Shown here: positions 45,079-53,862 of the stretch, one piece after another
Layout: every line of letters begins with the position of its first letter
Numbering within the stretch: position 1 is the stretch's first letter
The notes under the pieces: model-generated
What the model saw: the letters and a program-made list of their open reading frames with translations, nothing else
The model's database searches: none
What the model was told of the DNA's origin: nothing
Assembly (NCBI RefSeq): GCF_003002955.1
Contig: NZ_PVTJ01000001.1
Span: 620,001 to 684,000 of the forward strand
Length of the DNA: 64,000 bases
Origin: Glycomyces artemisiae
GTDB lineage: Bacteria > Actinomycetota > Actinomycetes > Mycobacteriales > Micromonosporaceae
Direction: 5' to 3'
Translations under genes and position numbers: made by a program

Positions 45079-46275
45079 ATGCCTTCGAGCCCGTACCTGG
45101 CGGACACCCGACCCGCCTACGGCACCGGCACCCTCGCCGATGTCATGCCCACCGCCCTTGCGGCCCTTGGGGTTCCGCAGCCAGCGGGCAGCGCCGCGGC
45201 CCTCCTGCGCGGCGGCGGCACCGGCGGCAGGGGCGGCGAGCTCGACGGCGTCCGCCGCATCGCGGTCCTCCTCCTCGACGGCTTCGGCTACCACCTCCTC
45301 GGCCAGGCCGCCCAAGCCAGCGCCACCATCGGCGCCGTCCACCACGGCGAACTCGGCACTCTCACCCCCATCACCGCGACCGTCCCCTCCTCCACCCCGA
45401 TCAGCCTCGCGTCCCTCGCCTGCGGCCTCCCTCCCGGCGAGCACGGCATCATCGGGTTCACCGTCCGCGTCCCCGACACCGGCGACCTGGTCACCCACAT
45501 CCGCTGGGACGGCTCCAGCCCCGACCCGGAGGCCTGGCAGCCGGGCCCGACCGCGTTCGAGCGCGCCAGCGCCGACGGCGTGGCCTGCACGATCGTCTCC
45601 AACGGCGCGTTCCGCGACACCGGCCTGACCCGCGCGATCTACCGCGGCGCCGACTGGCTCCCGGCGATCAGCCCCCGCGAGGTTGCCGAGGGCACGGTGG
45701 CCGGGCTGGCGCGCGCCGACCGGAGCCTCGTCTACGCCTACTTGCCGGACGTCGACACGGCCGGGCACTTCCACGGCATCGGATCCCCGGACTGGCTCGA
45801 AGCGGTCGCCGAGGTCAGCGAGGCGATCGACGGCATCCTCACCGGCCTCCCGCGGGACGCGGCCCTGTTCGTGACCGCCGACCACGGCATGGTCAACGTG
45901 ACCGACCGCCTCCACGTCGACCAGCGGCCCGACCTGCTCCAAGGGGTCGACGTCATCGGCGGCGACGGCCGAATGCGGTACCTGTACGCGCTGCCGGGCG
46001 CGGTCGAGGACGTGCGCGCCGCGTGGGCCGCCGCGGTGGGGGACCGCGCTGAGCTCATCGACCGCGACGAGGCCGTCGACCGCGGCTGGTTCGGCCCGAA
46101 GGTCACCGACGCGGCCCGCGAGCGCGTCGGCGACCTGGTCGTGGCCTGCAAGGGCACGTTCGCGGTCGTCGGCGTCGAAGGCGAGCCGCCGCACGTCGCG
46201 CGCCTCATCGGCCAGCACGGAGGCCTCACGGCCGCGGAGATGGCCGTCCCGCTGTGGACCTACCGGGCGGGCTGA
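45079..46275 (+). CDS. Alkaline-phosphatase superfamily nucleotide pyrophosphatase/phosphodiesterase
   Basis: 398 residues, cytosolic by lack of a signal peptide. Metal and catalytic residues of the superfamily can be followed: LLLDGFG (Asp), ATVPSSTP (Thr nucleophile), YLPDVDTAGHFHG (Asp/His), FVTADHGM (Asp-His) and GQHGGLTAAEM (His). Hydrolyses phosphodiester or pyrophosphate bonds; the substrate is unknown. In many actinobacteria such a gene is near dinB, as here. Confidence 0.85.
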   Translation: MPSSPYLADTRPAYGTGTLADVMPTALAALGVPQPAGSAAALLRGGGTGGRGGELDGVRRIAVLLLDGFGYHLLGQAAQASATIGAVHHGELGTLTPITATVPSSTPISLASLACGLPPGEHGIIGFTVRVPDTGDLVTHIRWDGSSPDPEAWQPGPTAFERASADGVACTIVSNGAFRDTGLTRAIYRGADWLPAISPREVAEGTVAGLARADRSLVYAYLPDVDTAGHFHGIGSPDWLEAVAEVSEAIDGILTGLPRDAALFVTADHGMVNVTDRLHVDQRPDLLQGVDVIGGDGRMRYLYALPGAVEDVRAAWAAAVGDRAELIDRDEAVDRGWFGPKVTDAARERVGDLVVACKGTFAVVGVEGEPPHVARLIGQHGGLTAAEMAVPLWTYRAG

Positions 46276-46420
46276 GCGCCCCGCCACCCGGAAATCCCCG
46301 CGGTAGCGGGGCGAAACTCGGCGTCATGCACATCGAGATGGAAGCTTCGGGCTCATCCTCGCGGCGGCGAGGAGACGGAGCGCTCAGCACTGAGAAGAAC
46401 GAACTGTCGGTCCTGCTGGT

Positions 46421-46426
46421 TACGAT
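46421..46426 (+). promoter_or_regulatory. -10 hexamer TACGAT of leaderless dinB
   Basis: TACGAT then 6 nt then GTG at 46433. No SOS/LexA-like box was recognised in the 157 bp upstream. Confidence 0.55.
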
Positions 46427-46432
46427 TCGGCT

Positions 46433-47677
46433 GTGACCAGTGACGTCGATCGCTTCATCGGGCCCGACCTGTCCGATGACGAAGTGTCAATCCTTCACGT
46501 TGACATGGACGCTTTCTTCGCGTCCGTCGAGGTCGCGCGCGACCCGTCGCTGCGCGGGAAGCCGGTGATCGTCGGCGGGCTCGGCCCGCGCGGGGTCGTC
46601 GCCGCCGCGTCGTACGAGGCCCGCAAGTTCGGGGTGCATTCGGCGCTGCCGATGGTGATCGCGCGCCGCCGCTGCCCGCACGGGGTGTTCATGACGCCCA
46701 CGACCTCGTACGGGGAGGTGTCGCGGCAGATCATGGCGGTCTTCCGCGAGTACACGCCCCATGTGCAGCCGATCTCGGTCGACGAGGCGTTCCTCGACGT
46801 CGCCGGGGCCCGCCGCCTCATCGGCTCGCCCGTCCAGATCGCCCGCGCGATCCGCGAGCGCGTCCGCGCCGAGCACGGGATCACCTGCACCGTCGGGATC
46901 GCCTCCACGAAGTTCCTGTCGAAGCTCGCCTCGGAAGCGGTCAAACCGGACGGCCTCGGCGTCGTCCCGGTCGAGACGGAGCTGGAGTTCCTGCACCGGC
47001 TGCCGATCCGCGCCGTGTGGGGGATCGGCGAGAAGACCGCCGAGAAGCTCCAGCGCCTCGGCATGCGCACGGTGGGGGACCTGGCGCGGCTCGATGTCGA
47101 CAGTCTCGCCTCGTCCGTGGGCACGGCCAGCGCCGAACACCTGTACGCGCTTTCCCGGAACATCGACCCGCGGCCCGTGAGCCCCGAGCGCATCGAGAAG
47201 TCCATCAGCAACGAGACCACGTTCGGGCACGACGCGCCCGACGGCGCCGTGTGGGGGCCGGTGCTGCTGGAGCTGTCGCGGAAGGTCGCGTCGCGGGCGA
47301 GGGCGGCGGGCTGGGCCGGGCGCGGGGTGACCGTGAAGATCCGGTTCGGGGACTTCCGCACCATCACGCGCTCGCGCATGCTCGCGGCGCCCACGGACGT
47401 GGGCCGGGAGATCTACGAGGCGGCCCGCGAGATGGCCGACGCGGCCGCGACGGCGCCGGTGCGGCTCATCGGCGTGAAGCTCGACCACCTTGTGGAGTCC
47501 GCCGCGGTCGGCCGCCAAGTGGCGCTCGGCGAGCCCGAACACGGTTGGCGCGACATCGAAACGGTGATGGACAAGGCGCGGGAGAAGTTCGGGAAGGGGG
47601 CCGTCGGGTCCGCGGGGAGGCTGGCGCGGCGTGACTCGCGTGTAGACACCCGCGACGCTGGGAACCCCGGCAGGTGA
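46433..47677 (+). CDS. dinB: DNA polymerase IV (Y-family)
   Basis: 414-residue translesion polymerase. Catalytic carboxylates D24 (LHVDMDAFFASVE) and D117/E118 (ISVDEAFLDV); helix-hairpin-helix AVWGIGEKTAEKLQRLG; little-finger domain with SISNETTFGHD. The C-terminus ends ARRDSRVDTRDAGNPGR, without an obvious beta-clamp QLxLF motif that I can identify; that makes it of interest whether it is clamp-dependent. GTG start with leaderless promoter. Confidence 0.93.
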   Translation: MTSDVDRFIGPDLSDDEVSILHVDMDAFFASVEVARDPSLRGKPVIVGGLGPRGVVAAASYEARKFGVHSALPMVIARRRCPHGVFMTPTTSYGEVSRQIMAVFREYTPHVQPISVDEAFLDVAGARRLIGSPVQIARAIRERVRAEHGITCTVGIASTKFLSKLASEAVKPDGLGVVPVETELEFLHRLPIRAVWGIGEKTAEKLQRLGMRTVGDLARLDVDSLASSVGTASAEHLYALSRNIDPRPVSPERIEKSISNETTFGHDAPDGAVWGPVLLELSRKVASRARAAGWAGRGVTVKIRFGDFRTITRSRMLAAPTDVGREIYEAAREMADAAATAPVRLIGVKLDHLVESAAVGRQVALGEPEHGWRDIETVMDKAREKFGKGAVGSAGRLARRDSRVDTRDAGNPGR

Positions 47678-47836
47678 GCGCCGCCGCACCGGGGGTCCCC
47701 GCCTGGGGTTCCGAGGCCAGAACGCACCGATTCAAGGACGAACTGCCTTCCGCCTCGGGCGAAAGCCTCGTAGACTTGGACTATCAAGCACCGGGGCCTC
47801 GACAGGCTCCGTCGAGACTAGTGCAGGAGGAGTGTC

Positions 47837-48250
47837 GTGCCGCTCTCCGACCACGAGCAACGTCTGTTCGAGCAAATCGAGCAGTCCTTGTCTGAAGACC
47901 CGCAGTTCGCCAATGCGGTGCGCGCCCACGACCCGGCGCACGTGACCCGGCGCAGGCTCATCCTGGCCGGGGTCGTCACGGTCATCGGCATCGCCGCCGT
48001 CATCGGCACGGTGATCGCCGGCGGGAACGTCGCCAAGTGGGGCGCCCCGATCGGTGCGGTCCTCATGTTCGGCGGCCTCATCCTGGGCCTGTGGGCCCAG
48101 CGCCGCGGCACCAACGTGAAGCTCAAGGCCGTCGACGGCAAGGGCACCACGCGGTCGACCGGCGGCTCCAAGAACGCCAAGCCCGGCGGCTTCACCTCCC
48201 GCATGGAAGAGCGCTGGCGCCGCCGCCGCGACAACGGCGACATCTTCTGA
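47837..48250 (+). CDS. DUF3040 membrane protein
   Basis: 137 residues. N-terminus MPLSDHEQRLFEQIEQSLSEDPQFA is the DUF3040 signature; two TM helices follow (about 41-62 and 70-86), then a basic C-terminal tail. Common next to dinB or the division cluster in actinobacteria; function unknown. GTG start with GGAGGAG 5 nt upstream; TAGACT at about 47772 could be the -10, giving a 50-nt leader. Terminated by a perfect 18-bp hairpin shared with DUF4191. Confidence 0.85.
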   Translation: MPLSDHEQRLFEQIEQSLSEDPQFANAVRAHDPAHVTRRRLILAGVVTVIGIAAVIGTVIAGGNVAKWGAPIGAVLMFGGLILGLWAQRRGTNVKLKAVDGKGTTRSTGGSKNAKPGGFTSRMEERWRRRRDNGDIF

Positions 48251-48352
48251 CCTGCATCCGATAAGCGCACGCGAGCGACGGGCCGCGCCTCAATGGCGGG
48301 CCCGTCTTCGCGTGCCCGGACATTGCTTACAGGCATGGCGTTCAGCAGGTAG

Positions 48353-48390
48353 CGGAACGGCCCGACGGGAGATCCCGTCGGGCCGTTCCG
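48353..48390. terminator. Bidirectional terminator, 18-bp perfect stem
   Basis: Arms 48353-48370 and 48373-48390 (cggaacggcccgacggga / tcccgtcgggccgttccg) between convergent DUF3040 and DUF4191 genes. Confidence 0.85.
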
Positions 48391-48412
48391 ATGTTCGGCG
48401 GCAGCGCTGCGG

Positions 48413-49108
48413 CTAGCGGCCGCGGAGCATCGCGCGGCGGGCGGCGCGGCCCTGGTTGACGCTGGTCGGGATGGGGCCCTTCGGGATGGCCATGCCGATG
48501 CCGAGGGCGTCGAGGCGCTTGGCGATGTGGTTGGCGTCCTTGGAGTCGATGTTCTTCGGGAGCTTCATGAGGCGCTTGCGGACCTCGGTCACCGAGAAGT
48601 CGTCGCCCGCGGCCTCGCCGACGAGGAACGTGTACACCGGCGTGGAGCCGACGACCCGCGAGATGCGCTTCTTCTCCTGGCCGAGGAGCTTGCGGGTCTT
48701 CGGCCCGCCCTCGCCCAGGAGCACCACGCCGGCCTTGCCGACCGCGCGGTGCACCATCTGGGTCTCCGAGAGGGCCGCGACGCCGGGCGTCACGGTCCAG
48801 CCGCGGATGCCGTCGATGAGCGCGTACGCCGCGCCCGGCTTGCCCACGGCCTCCGCGTTCACGACCTTGCTCGTGCGCATGTTCAGCACGATCAGGCCCG
48901 CCAGGAGCGCCACGAACAGGGCCGAGATGTACCACAGCAGCGAGAACCGCGCGAACACGACCAGCGCGGTCACGATGACGAACGGCAGCAGGATCGCGGC
49001 GGCCTCCAACGGCAGGAACAGCTTGTCCCGCTGGTTGGTGAACTTGATCGCCATCCCGATCGTCTTCAGGCGCGACCCGAACGTCTCTTTTTCCTGCTGC
49101 TTTGCCAT
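48413..49108 (-). CDS. DUF4191 membrane protein
   Basis: 231 residues. Two TM helices (about 36-55 and 57-75) after a basic N-terminus, then a cytosolic domain with GWTVTPGVAALSETQMVHRAVGKAGVVLLGEG, a conserved DUF4191 stretch. Coded just downstream of lipA throughout actinobacteria, suggesting a link with lipoylation, but the function is unknown. The minus-strand -10 hexamer TAGAAT (49121-49116) lies 7 nt before the ATG, so it also has its own leaderless transcript. Confidence 0.85.
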   Translation of the reverse strand: MAKQQEKETFGSRLKTIGMAIKFTNQRDKLFLPLEAAAILLPFVIVTALVVFARFSLLWYISALFVALLAGLIVLNMRTSKVVNAEAVGKPGAAYALIDGIRGWTVTPGVAALSETQMVHRAVGKAGVVLLGEGGPKTRKLLGQEKKRISRVVGSTPVYTFLVGEAAGDDFSVTEVRKRLMKLPKNIDSKDANHIAKRLDALGIGMAIPKGPIPTSVNQGRAARRAMLRGR

Positions 49109-49115
49109 GGACTCG

Positions 49116-49121
49116 ATTCTA
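49116..49121 (-). promoter_or_regulatory. -10 hexamer TAGAAT of a leaderless DUF4191 gene
   Basis: TAGAAT then 7 nt then ATG at 49108. The lipA stop is at 49130, so this promoter sits in the 21-bp gap between the genes. Confidence 0.6.
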
Positions 49122-49129
49122 CCGGCGTG

Positions 49130-50080
49130 TTACGCGAGCACTTCGCTGTGGGCTTCACTGCGGGCTTCGATCGCCTGTCGGTACAGGCGCCCGGCCCGGT
49201 AGGAGGACCGCACCAGCGGGCCGCTCATGACGCCCGCGAAGCCGATCTCCTCGGCCTCGGCCGACAGCTCCACGAACTCCTCGGGCTTGACCCAGCGGTC
49301 CACCGGGTGGTGGCGCTTCGTCGGGCGCAGGTACTGCGTGATCGTGATGAGCTCGCACCCGGCCGCGTGCAGGTCCTGCAGGGCCTGCGAGATCTCCTCA
49401 CGGGTCTCGCCCATGCCGAGGATCAGGTTCGACTTCGTGACCAGGCCGGCCGCGCGGGCCTGCGTGATCACGTCGAGCGACCGCTCGTAGCGGAACGCGG
49501 GGCGGATGCGCTTGAAGATCCGCGGCACCGTCTCCACGTTGTGCGCGAGCACCTCCGGACGCGAGGAGAACACCTCGGCGAGCTGGTCGGGCTCGGCGTT
49601 GAAGTCCGGGATGAGCAGCTCGACGCCGCACCCGGGGATCGCCGCGTGGATCTGGCGCACGGTCTCGGCGTAGAGCCACGCCCCGCCGTCGTCCAGGTCG
49701 TCGCGGGCCACGCCCGTGACCGTGGCGTACTTCAGGCCCATCGTCTTGACCGACTCGGCGACCTTCATCGGCTCCAGGCGGTCGAGCGGGCCGGGCTTGC
49801 CGGTGTCGATCTGGCAGAAGTCGCAGCGCCGCGTGCACTGGGAGCCGCCGATGAGGAACGTCGCCTCGCGGTCCTCCCAGCACTCGTAGATGTTGGGGCA
49901 CCCGGCCTCCTGGCACACCGTGTGCAGCCCCTCGCTCTTGACGAGGCCCCGCAGCTCGGTGTACTCCGGTCCGGTCTTGGCCTTGACCTTGATCCAGGAG
50001 GGTTTCTTCTCGATCGGGGTCTGGGCGTTGCGCACTTCGAGGCGCAGCATCCGGCGTCCTTCAGGCTGTACGGAAGTCAC
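49130..50080 (-). CDS. lipA: Lipoyl synthase
   Basis: 316-residue radical-SAM enzyme inserting two sulfur atoms into the octanoyl group attached by LipB. Auxiliary cluster cysteines C56, C61, C67 ([14 protein letters not shown]) and radical-SAM cysteines C82, C86, C89 (CTRRCDFC); C-terminal [12 protein letters not shown] carries the serine ligand. I chose the GTG at 50080 ([18 protein letters not shown], the usual actinobacterial N-terminus) with TAGGCT 6 nt upstream. An internal ATG (residue 11) has an SD-like AAGGA and could also be used. Followed by DUF4191. Confidence 0.96.
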   Translation of the reverse strand: MTSVQPEGRRMLRLEVRNAQTPIEKKPSWIKVKAKTGPEYTELRGLVKSEGLHTVCQEAGCPNIYECWEDREATFLIGGSQCTRRCDFCQIDTGKPGPLDRLEPMKVAESVKTMGLKYATVTGVARDDLDDGGAWLYAETVRQIHAAIPGCGVELLIPDFNAEPDQLAEVFSSRPEVLAHNVETVPRIFKRIRPAFRYERSLDVITQARAAGLVTKSNLILGMGETREEISQALQDLHAAGCELITITQYLRPTKRHHPVDRWVKPEEFVELSAEAEEIGFAGVMSGPLVRSSYRAGRLYRQAIEARSEAHSEVLA

Positions 50081-50086
50081 CGCCCC

Positions 50087-50092
50087 AGCCTA
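50087..50092 (-). promoter_or_regulatory. -10 hexamer TAGGCT of leaderless lipA
   Basis: Minus-strand TAGGCT, 6 nt (GGGGCG), then GTG at 50080. Confidence 0.6.
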
Positions 50093-50218
50093 CGCCGCGA
50101 CACCGCGCACCGGCAGGTGTCGCTCGGCACAGCGGCCCGCCGCGTCAAACGTAGGATGACGTCGCCGCTGGTGTAATCGACGCGGCACCGCCGGGGCGCA
50201 CACCATGAGGGGACAGCA

Positions 50219-51055
50219 GTGGAACTCATTCACCAGGGCAAGGTCCGCGACGTCTACGCCGACCGCGGCGACCTCATCCTCGTCGCCTCCAACCGCGTCT
50301 CCGTCTACGACGTCATCCTCCCCACCGAGATCCCCGGCAAAGGCGCCCTCCTCACCGCCCTGAGCCTGTGGTGGTTCGAGCGCCTCGCCGACATCGTCCC
50401 CAACCACGTGATCTCGGCCGACGACGTGCCCACCGAGTTCGCCGGGCGCGCCGTCCGCGTCAAGCGCCTCGACATGGTCAAGGTCGAAGCGGTCGTCCGC
50501 GGCTACCTCACCGGGTCCGTCCTCAACGACTACCGCGCGACCGGCACCGTCAACGGCGTCGCCCTCCCCGCGGGCCTCGAAGACGGCTCGAAGCTCCCCG
50601 AGCCCGTCTACACCCCGACCACCAAGGCCGACGTCGGCGAGCACGACGCGCCCGAGACGTACGAGCAGACCGCCGCCCGCCTCGGCCCCGACCTCGCCTC
50701 CCGCGTCCGCGACCTCACCCTCGACGTGTACCGCCGCGGCGCCGAGATCGCCCTCGACAAGGGCATCATCATCGCCGACACGAAACTGGAGTTCGGCCTC
50801 GACGAGGACGGCGTCCTCACCCTCGCCGACGAGGTCCTCACCTCCGACTCCTCCCGCTTCTGGGACGCGAAGGGCTGGAAGCCCGGCCAGACGCAGCCGT
50901 CCTTCGACAAGCAGTTCGTGCGCGACTGGGCCCGGTCCACCGGCTGGAAGCCTGACGACGCCGAGGCCCCCGAGATCCCCGCCGACATCGTCGAGGCCAC
51001 CCGCGCGCGCTACATCGAGGCGTACGAGCTGCTCACCGGTCGGCGCTGGCAGTGA
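50219..51055 (+). CDS. purC: SAICAR synthetase
   Basis: 278 residues. Joins CAIR and aspartate with ATP in purine synthesis. Motifs: IHQGKVRDVY (ATP loop), PNHVIS, VEAVVRGYLTGS, IIADTKLEFGLD and DEVLTSDSSRFW. GTG start preceded by GAGGGGACA; a TAGGAT hexamer at 50152-50157 may be the -10, with a 55-nt leader. Divergent from lipA. Followed by a textbook intrinsic terminator. No other purine gene is in the window. Confidence 0.96.
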   Translation: MELIHQGKVRDVYADRGDLILVASNRVSVYDVILPTEIPGKGALLTALSLWWFERLADIVPNHVISADDVPTEFAGRAVRVKRLDMVKVEAVVRGYLTGSVLNDYRATGTVNGVALPAGLEDGSKLPEPVYTPTTKADVGEHDAPETYEQTAARLGPDLASRVRDLTLDVYRRGAEIALDKGIIIADTKLEFGLDEDGVLTLADEVLTSDSSRFWDAKGWKPGQTQPSFDKQFVRDWARSTGWKPDDAEAPEIPADIVEATRARYIEAYELLTGRRWQ

Positions 51056-51067
51056 CACGAACGTGAG

Positions 51068-51100
51068 AGGGGCGGGCGCTAATGGGCGCCCGCCCCTTTT
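51068..51100 (+). terminator. purC intrinsic terminator
   Basis: 12-bp perfect stem aggggcgggcgc / gcgcccgcccct with a 6-nt loop followed by TTTT. Confidence 0.85.
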
Positions 51101-51102
51101 CC

Positions 51103-53766
51103 CTACGACCTGAACAAACCCTCGCCGACGAAGCCGCCGTCAGACGCGCCCGGCGGCACCGCGTACACGCCCGAGCCCTCCGCGGTGATGAACTCCGTGA
51201 GCCGGTCCCCGGCCGCCATCTTCTCCTGCGCGTCGATGAACACCTGCGGGTCGGCCTGGAACGACACGAACAGCAGGCCCGCGTCATACGGGTGCTCGGC
51301 GTGCATGTGGCCGTCGAGGTGCCCGTCGCCGGCCGCGTCGGAGCTGACGTCGCCCTGGGTCAGGAACCCGTAGTCGTAGTTGAAGCCGCGCCGCACCATC
51401 GCCGCGTCGTGGACCACCGCCACATGCGAATCGGCCGGGACCGCGGGCAGGCCCGAGGCGTCCAGGACCTCGAAGTCCGGGTGGTCGAGCTCGCCGCCGC
51501 CGCTCAGCGGCGCCCCCGAGTCCCGGTCCCGCCCGAACGTCAGGTTCTGGTCCTCCGCCGACAGCACCGACCAGTCCGGCAGGCGCATCCGGATCTTGCG
51601 GAACACCTGGTACGTGCCGCCCTCGAACCACGACGGCTCCGAATCGACCGCCCACACGCGCTCGTCGAACAGCGCGCCGCCCGCCTCCGGGTTCGCGCTG
51701 CCGTCCTTGAACCCCATGAGGTTCCGCGGCGTGCCGCCAGACGGCGCCGACGAGAACCCCTGCTGCATCCACAGCAGCGTCCCCAGGCCGACCGCGCGCT
51801 TGCGCAGCTCCAGGAACGCGCCCGACACCACCTGCTGGTCGTCGCCGCAGATCTGGAGCAGCAGGTCCCCGCCCGACCACGCCGGATTCAACTTGTCGCC
51901 GTCGAACTCGGGCAGCTCCGCGAGCTTCGAGGGCCGCGCCGACTCCAGGCCCGCCTTCGCGAACGCCGCCGGGCCGATCCCGAACGTCACCGTCAGCCGC
52001 GCCGGGTCCAGGCCCGCCGCGACCGCCTCCGCGTCGAACTGGTCCGGGCCGTCGATCGCGGCTTTCGGCGGCGCCTCGCCCGCCGCCAGCGCCGCGGCCG
52101 TCGCCGACCAGTCCCGAAGCAGCGCTTCGAGGTTCGCCGCGACCGCGGCCGCATCGAGTGTCTCGCCCGAGGCGAGGTCCGTCGCGGCCAGGTCGAACGA
52201 CGCGAACAGCGCGTGCGCCTGCGCCGGGGTCGCGATCCCCGCCTGCCGCTCCCCGAAGAACGGCTCCACGGCCGACGCCTCGTGCTCGTGCCCGGCCTCG
52301 CCGTCGTCGTGGCCCCCGGATCCGAGGGCCTTTCCGACGCCCGCGCCGACCGCGGCCGCGAGGGTCGCCGTCGCCAGGGCCGTCCGACGCGTCACCGACG
52401 GCTCGTCGTCGCCGTCCGCGGGCGGACGCTCGGCCCGCTTCCACAGCCCGACCGCGACATCCGCGATCACGAAGACCGCCAACGAGATCCCCAACAGCGG
52501 AAAGAACCACCCGACGCCCGCCGCGACCGCGACGACCACTGCGATGAGCGGCCACGGCAGCCGCCGCAGGCCCCCGCGCGGGTACGGGCGGCCGACGAGC
52601 GCGCCGCGCGGGCGCCGCTGCCACCACATCCGGTAGCCCCACACGATCATGCACACCAGCGCGATCATCGCCACTGCGAGCAGCAGTTGGTTCGCCAGCC
52701 CGAACAGGAGGCCCATGTGCAGCGCGATCGCGACGTTCGTCGCCTGCGCCATCACCGGCCAGTCCGCGAACCGCAGCTCCTCCGTCACTTCCGGTGCGCC
52801 CGAAACGGTGTCGACCACCACCTGATCCTGCTGCAACGGCAATGACCGCTGCTGGCCCGTCACCAGGTACTCCGTGCCCGAACCCGACGGCAGCGCGATC
52901 TGCACCGGCCCCGACATGCCCGCATCGAGCGCCGCAGCGTAGACGCCGTCGAGGAGCGTCACCGCGAACACCGACGACCCCGAAGCACCTGAATGCTGAT
53001 GCTCCGCATGCGCATCAGAGCCGCCCTCGGCCACGGTGAGCGACGGCGTCGTCCAGTCCAGCGCCTCCCGCAGCTCCGAGACGTGCTCTCCGGCGTACCG
53101 CGACCACGTCAGGCCCGTCACCGACAGGAACAGCAGCACGATCACGAGCCACAGGCCCACCGGGCCGTGCCACGCGAGCGTCCGCCCGCGGCCCCGGCCC
53201 TCCGGCTTCGGCAGCCAGAAACCGCCGTCCCTCCGTTTGCGGGCGATCCACAGGACCAGCCCGCCCAGTGCCACGACCCACAGCCACGACGCCGCCAGCT
53301 CCGAGTAGAGCCGCCCCGGCTCGCCCAGGTGCAGGCTGCGGTGGAGCGTCGAGATCCACTCGCGCACCGGCCCGGCCTGCGACGACCCGTACGTCGTCGA
53401 GTCCCCGAGCACCTCCCCGGTGTACGGGTCCACGTAGACGATCGCGACCGCGCCCGACTCGCGGACCGCGCCGTCGTCGACGAGCACCCCCGTCGAGTCC
53501 CCGGCCTCAGCCGGAGGCCGCACCGCAGTCACCGTCCAGTCCGGATGCGCGGCCGAGACGGCCGCGACCTGGTCCGCGAGCGTCAACGACTCGCCGCCGG
53601 GATCGACGGTCTTCAGATCTTGGTAGAGGTAGTCCTCCAACGGGTACGAGAGCGCATACGCCAGCCCCGTCAGGGCCGACACGAGCAGGAACGGGGCGAT
53701 CAATATGCCGGCGTAGAAATGCAGCCGGAGCAGCAGCTGCCGCAGGGCAGCCGGAATTCTGGACAT
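51103..53766 (-). CDS. PepSY-associated membrane protein fused to a DyP-type heme peroxidase
   Basis: 887 residues in two parts. Residues 1-445: PepSY-associated TM protein with helices at about 11-39, 159-175, 203-222, 345-378 and 405-442, and candidate heme-ligand histidines H16, H142, H146, H200, H350. Residues 495-887: DyP peroxidase with GFKDG (distal D688), proximal-type histidine H781, R792/R793 and a normal C-terminus. Between them VTRRTALATATL (R460/R461) plus a hydrophobic helix to about 479 looks like a retained Tat signal. The peroxidase would face outward, tethered to a membrane electron-transfer module; heme or iron handling is inferred from EfeB relatives. ATG at 53766; its weak SD (AGAAAG) lies in an inverted repeat. 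The gene upstream is a His-rich membrane protein. Confidence 0.88.
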   Translation of the reverse strand: MSRIPAALRQLLLRLHFYAGILIAPFLLVSALTGLAYALSYPLEDYLYQDLKTVDPGGESLTLADQVAAVSAAHPDWTVTAVRPPAEAGDSTGVLVDDGAVRESGAVAIVYVDPYTGEVLGDSTTYGSSQAGPVREWISTLHRSLHLGEPGRLYSELAASWLWVVALGGLVLWIARKRRDGGFWLPKPEGRGRGRTLAWHGPVGLWLVIVLLFLSVTGLTWSRYAGEHVSELREALDWTTPSLTVAEGGSDAHAEHQHSGASGSSVFAVTLLDGVYAAALDAGMSGPVQIALPSGSGTEYLVTGQQRSLPLQQDQVVVDTVSGAPEVTEELRFADWPVMAQATNVAIALHMGLLFGLANQLLLAVAMIALVCMIVWGYRMWWQRRPRGALVGRPYPRGGLRRLPWPLIAVVVAVAAGVGWFFPLLGISLAVFVIADVAVGLWKRAERPPADGDDEPSVTRRTALATATLAAAVGAGVGKALGSGGHDDGEAGHEHEASAVEPFFGERQAGIATPAQAHALFASFDLAATDLASGETLDAAAVAANLEALLRDWSATAAALAAGEAPPKAAIDGPDQFDAEAVAAGLDPARLTVTFGIGPAAFAKAGLESARPSKLAELPEFDGDKLNPAWSGGDLLLQICGDDQQVVSGAFLELRKRAVGLGTLLWMQQGFSSAPSGGTPRNLMGFKDGSANPEAGGALFDERVWAVDSEPSWFEGGTYQVFRKIRMRLPDWSVLSAEDQNLTFGRDRDSGAPLSGGGELDHPDFEVLDASGLPAVPADSHVAVVHDAAMVRRGFNYDYGFLTQGDVSSDAAGDGHLDGHMHAEHPYDAGLLFVSFQADPQVFIDAQEKMAAGDRLTEFITAEGSGVYAVPPGASDGGFVGEGLFRS

Positions 53767-53862
53767 GGTTCGCTTTCTGAGCGGCCCGGAGCGCGCACCG
53801 CACCCAGGGCAGGGGGAAGCGCCGAACGGCGCTCGGGGACAACGGGAATCAGAAAGCGAACC
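53767..53862 (-). promoter_or_regulatory. Inverted repeat linking the end of one gene to the next start codon
   Basis: Perfect 14-bp inverted repeat: 53767-53780 (ggttcgctttctga) and 53849-53862, separated by 68 nt. In the mRNA the last codons and stop of the upstream gene pair with the 14 nt directly before the ATG of the fusion gene, hiding its weak ribosome binding site. Ribosomes finishing the first gene would open it. Confidence 0.6.

Noticed and set aside
46276..46432. Short open frames in the gap before dinB
   Set aside because: No ribosome binding site, no recognisable protein, and the frames run into the dinB promoter.
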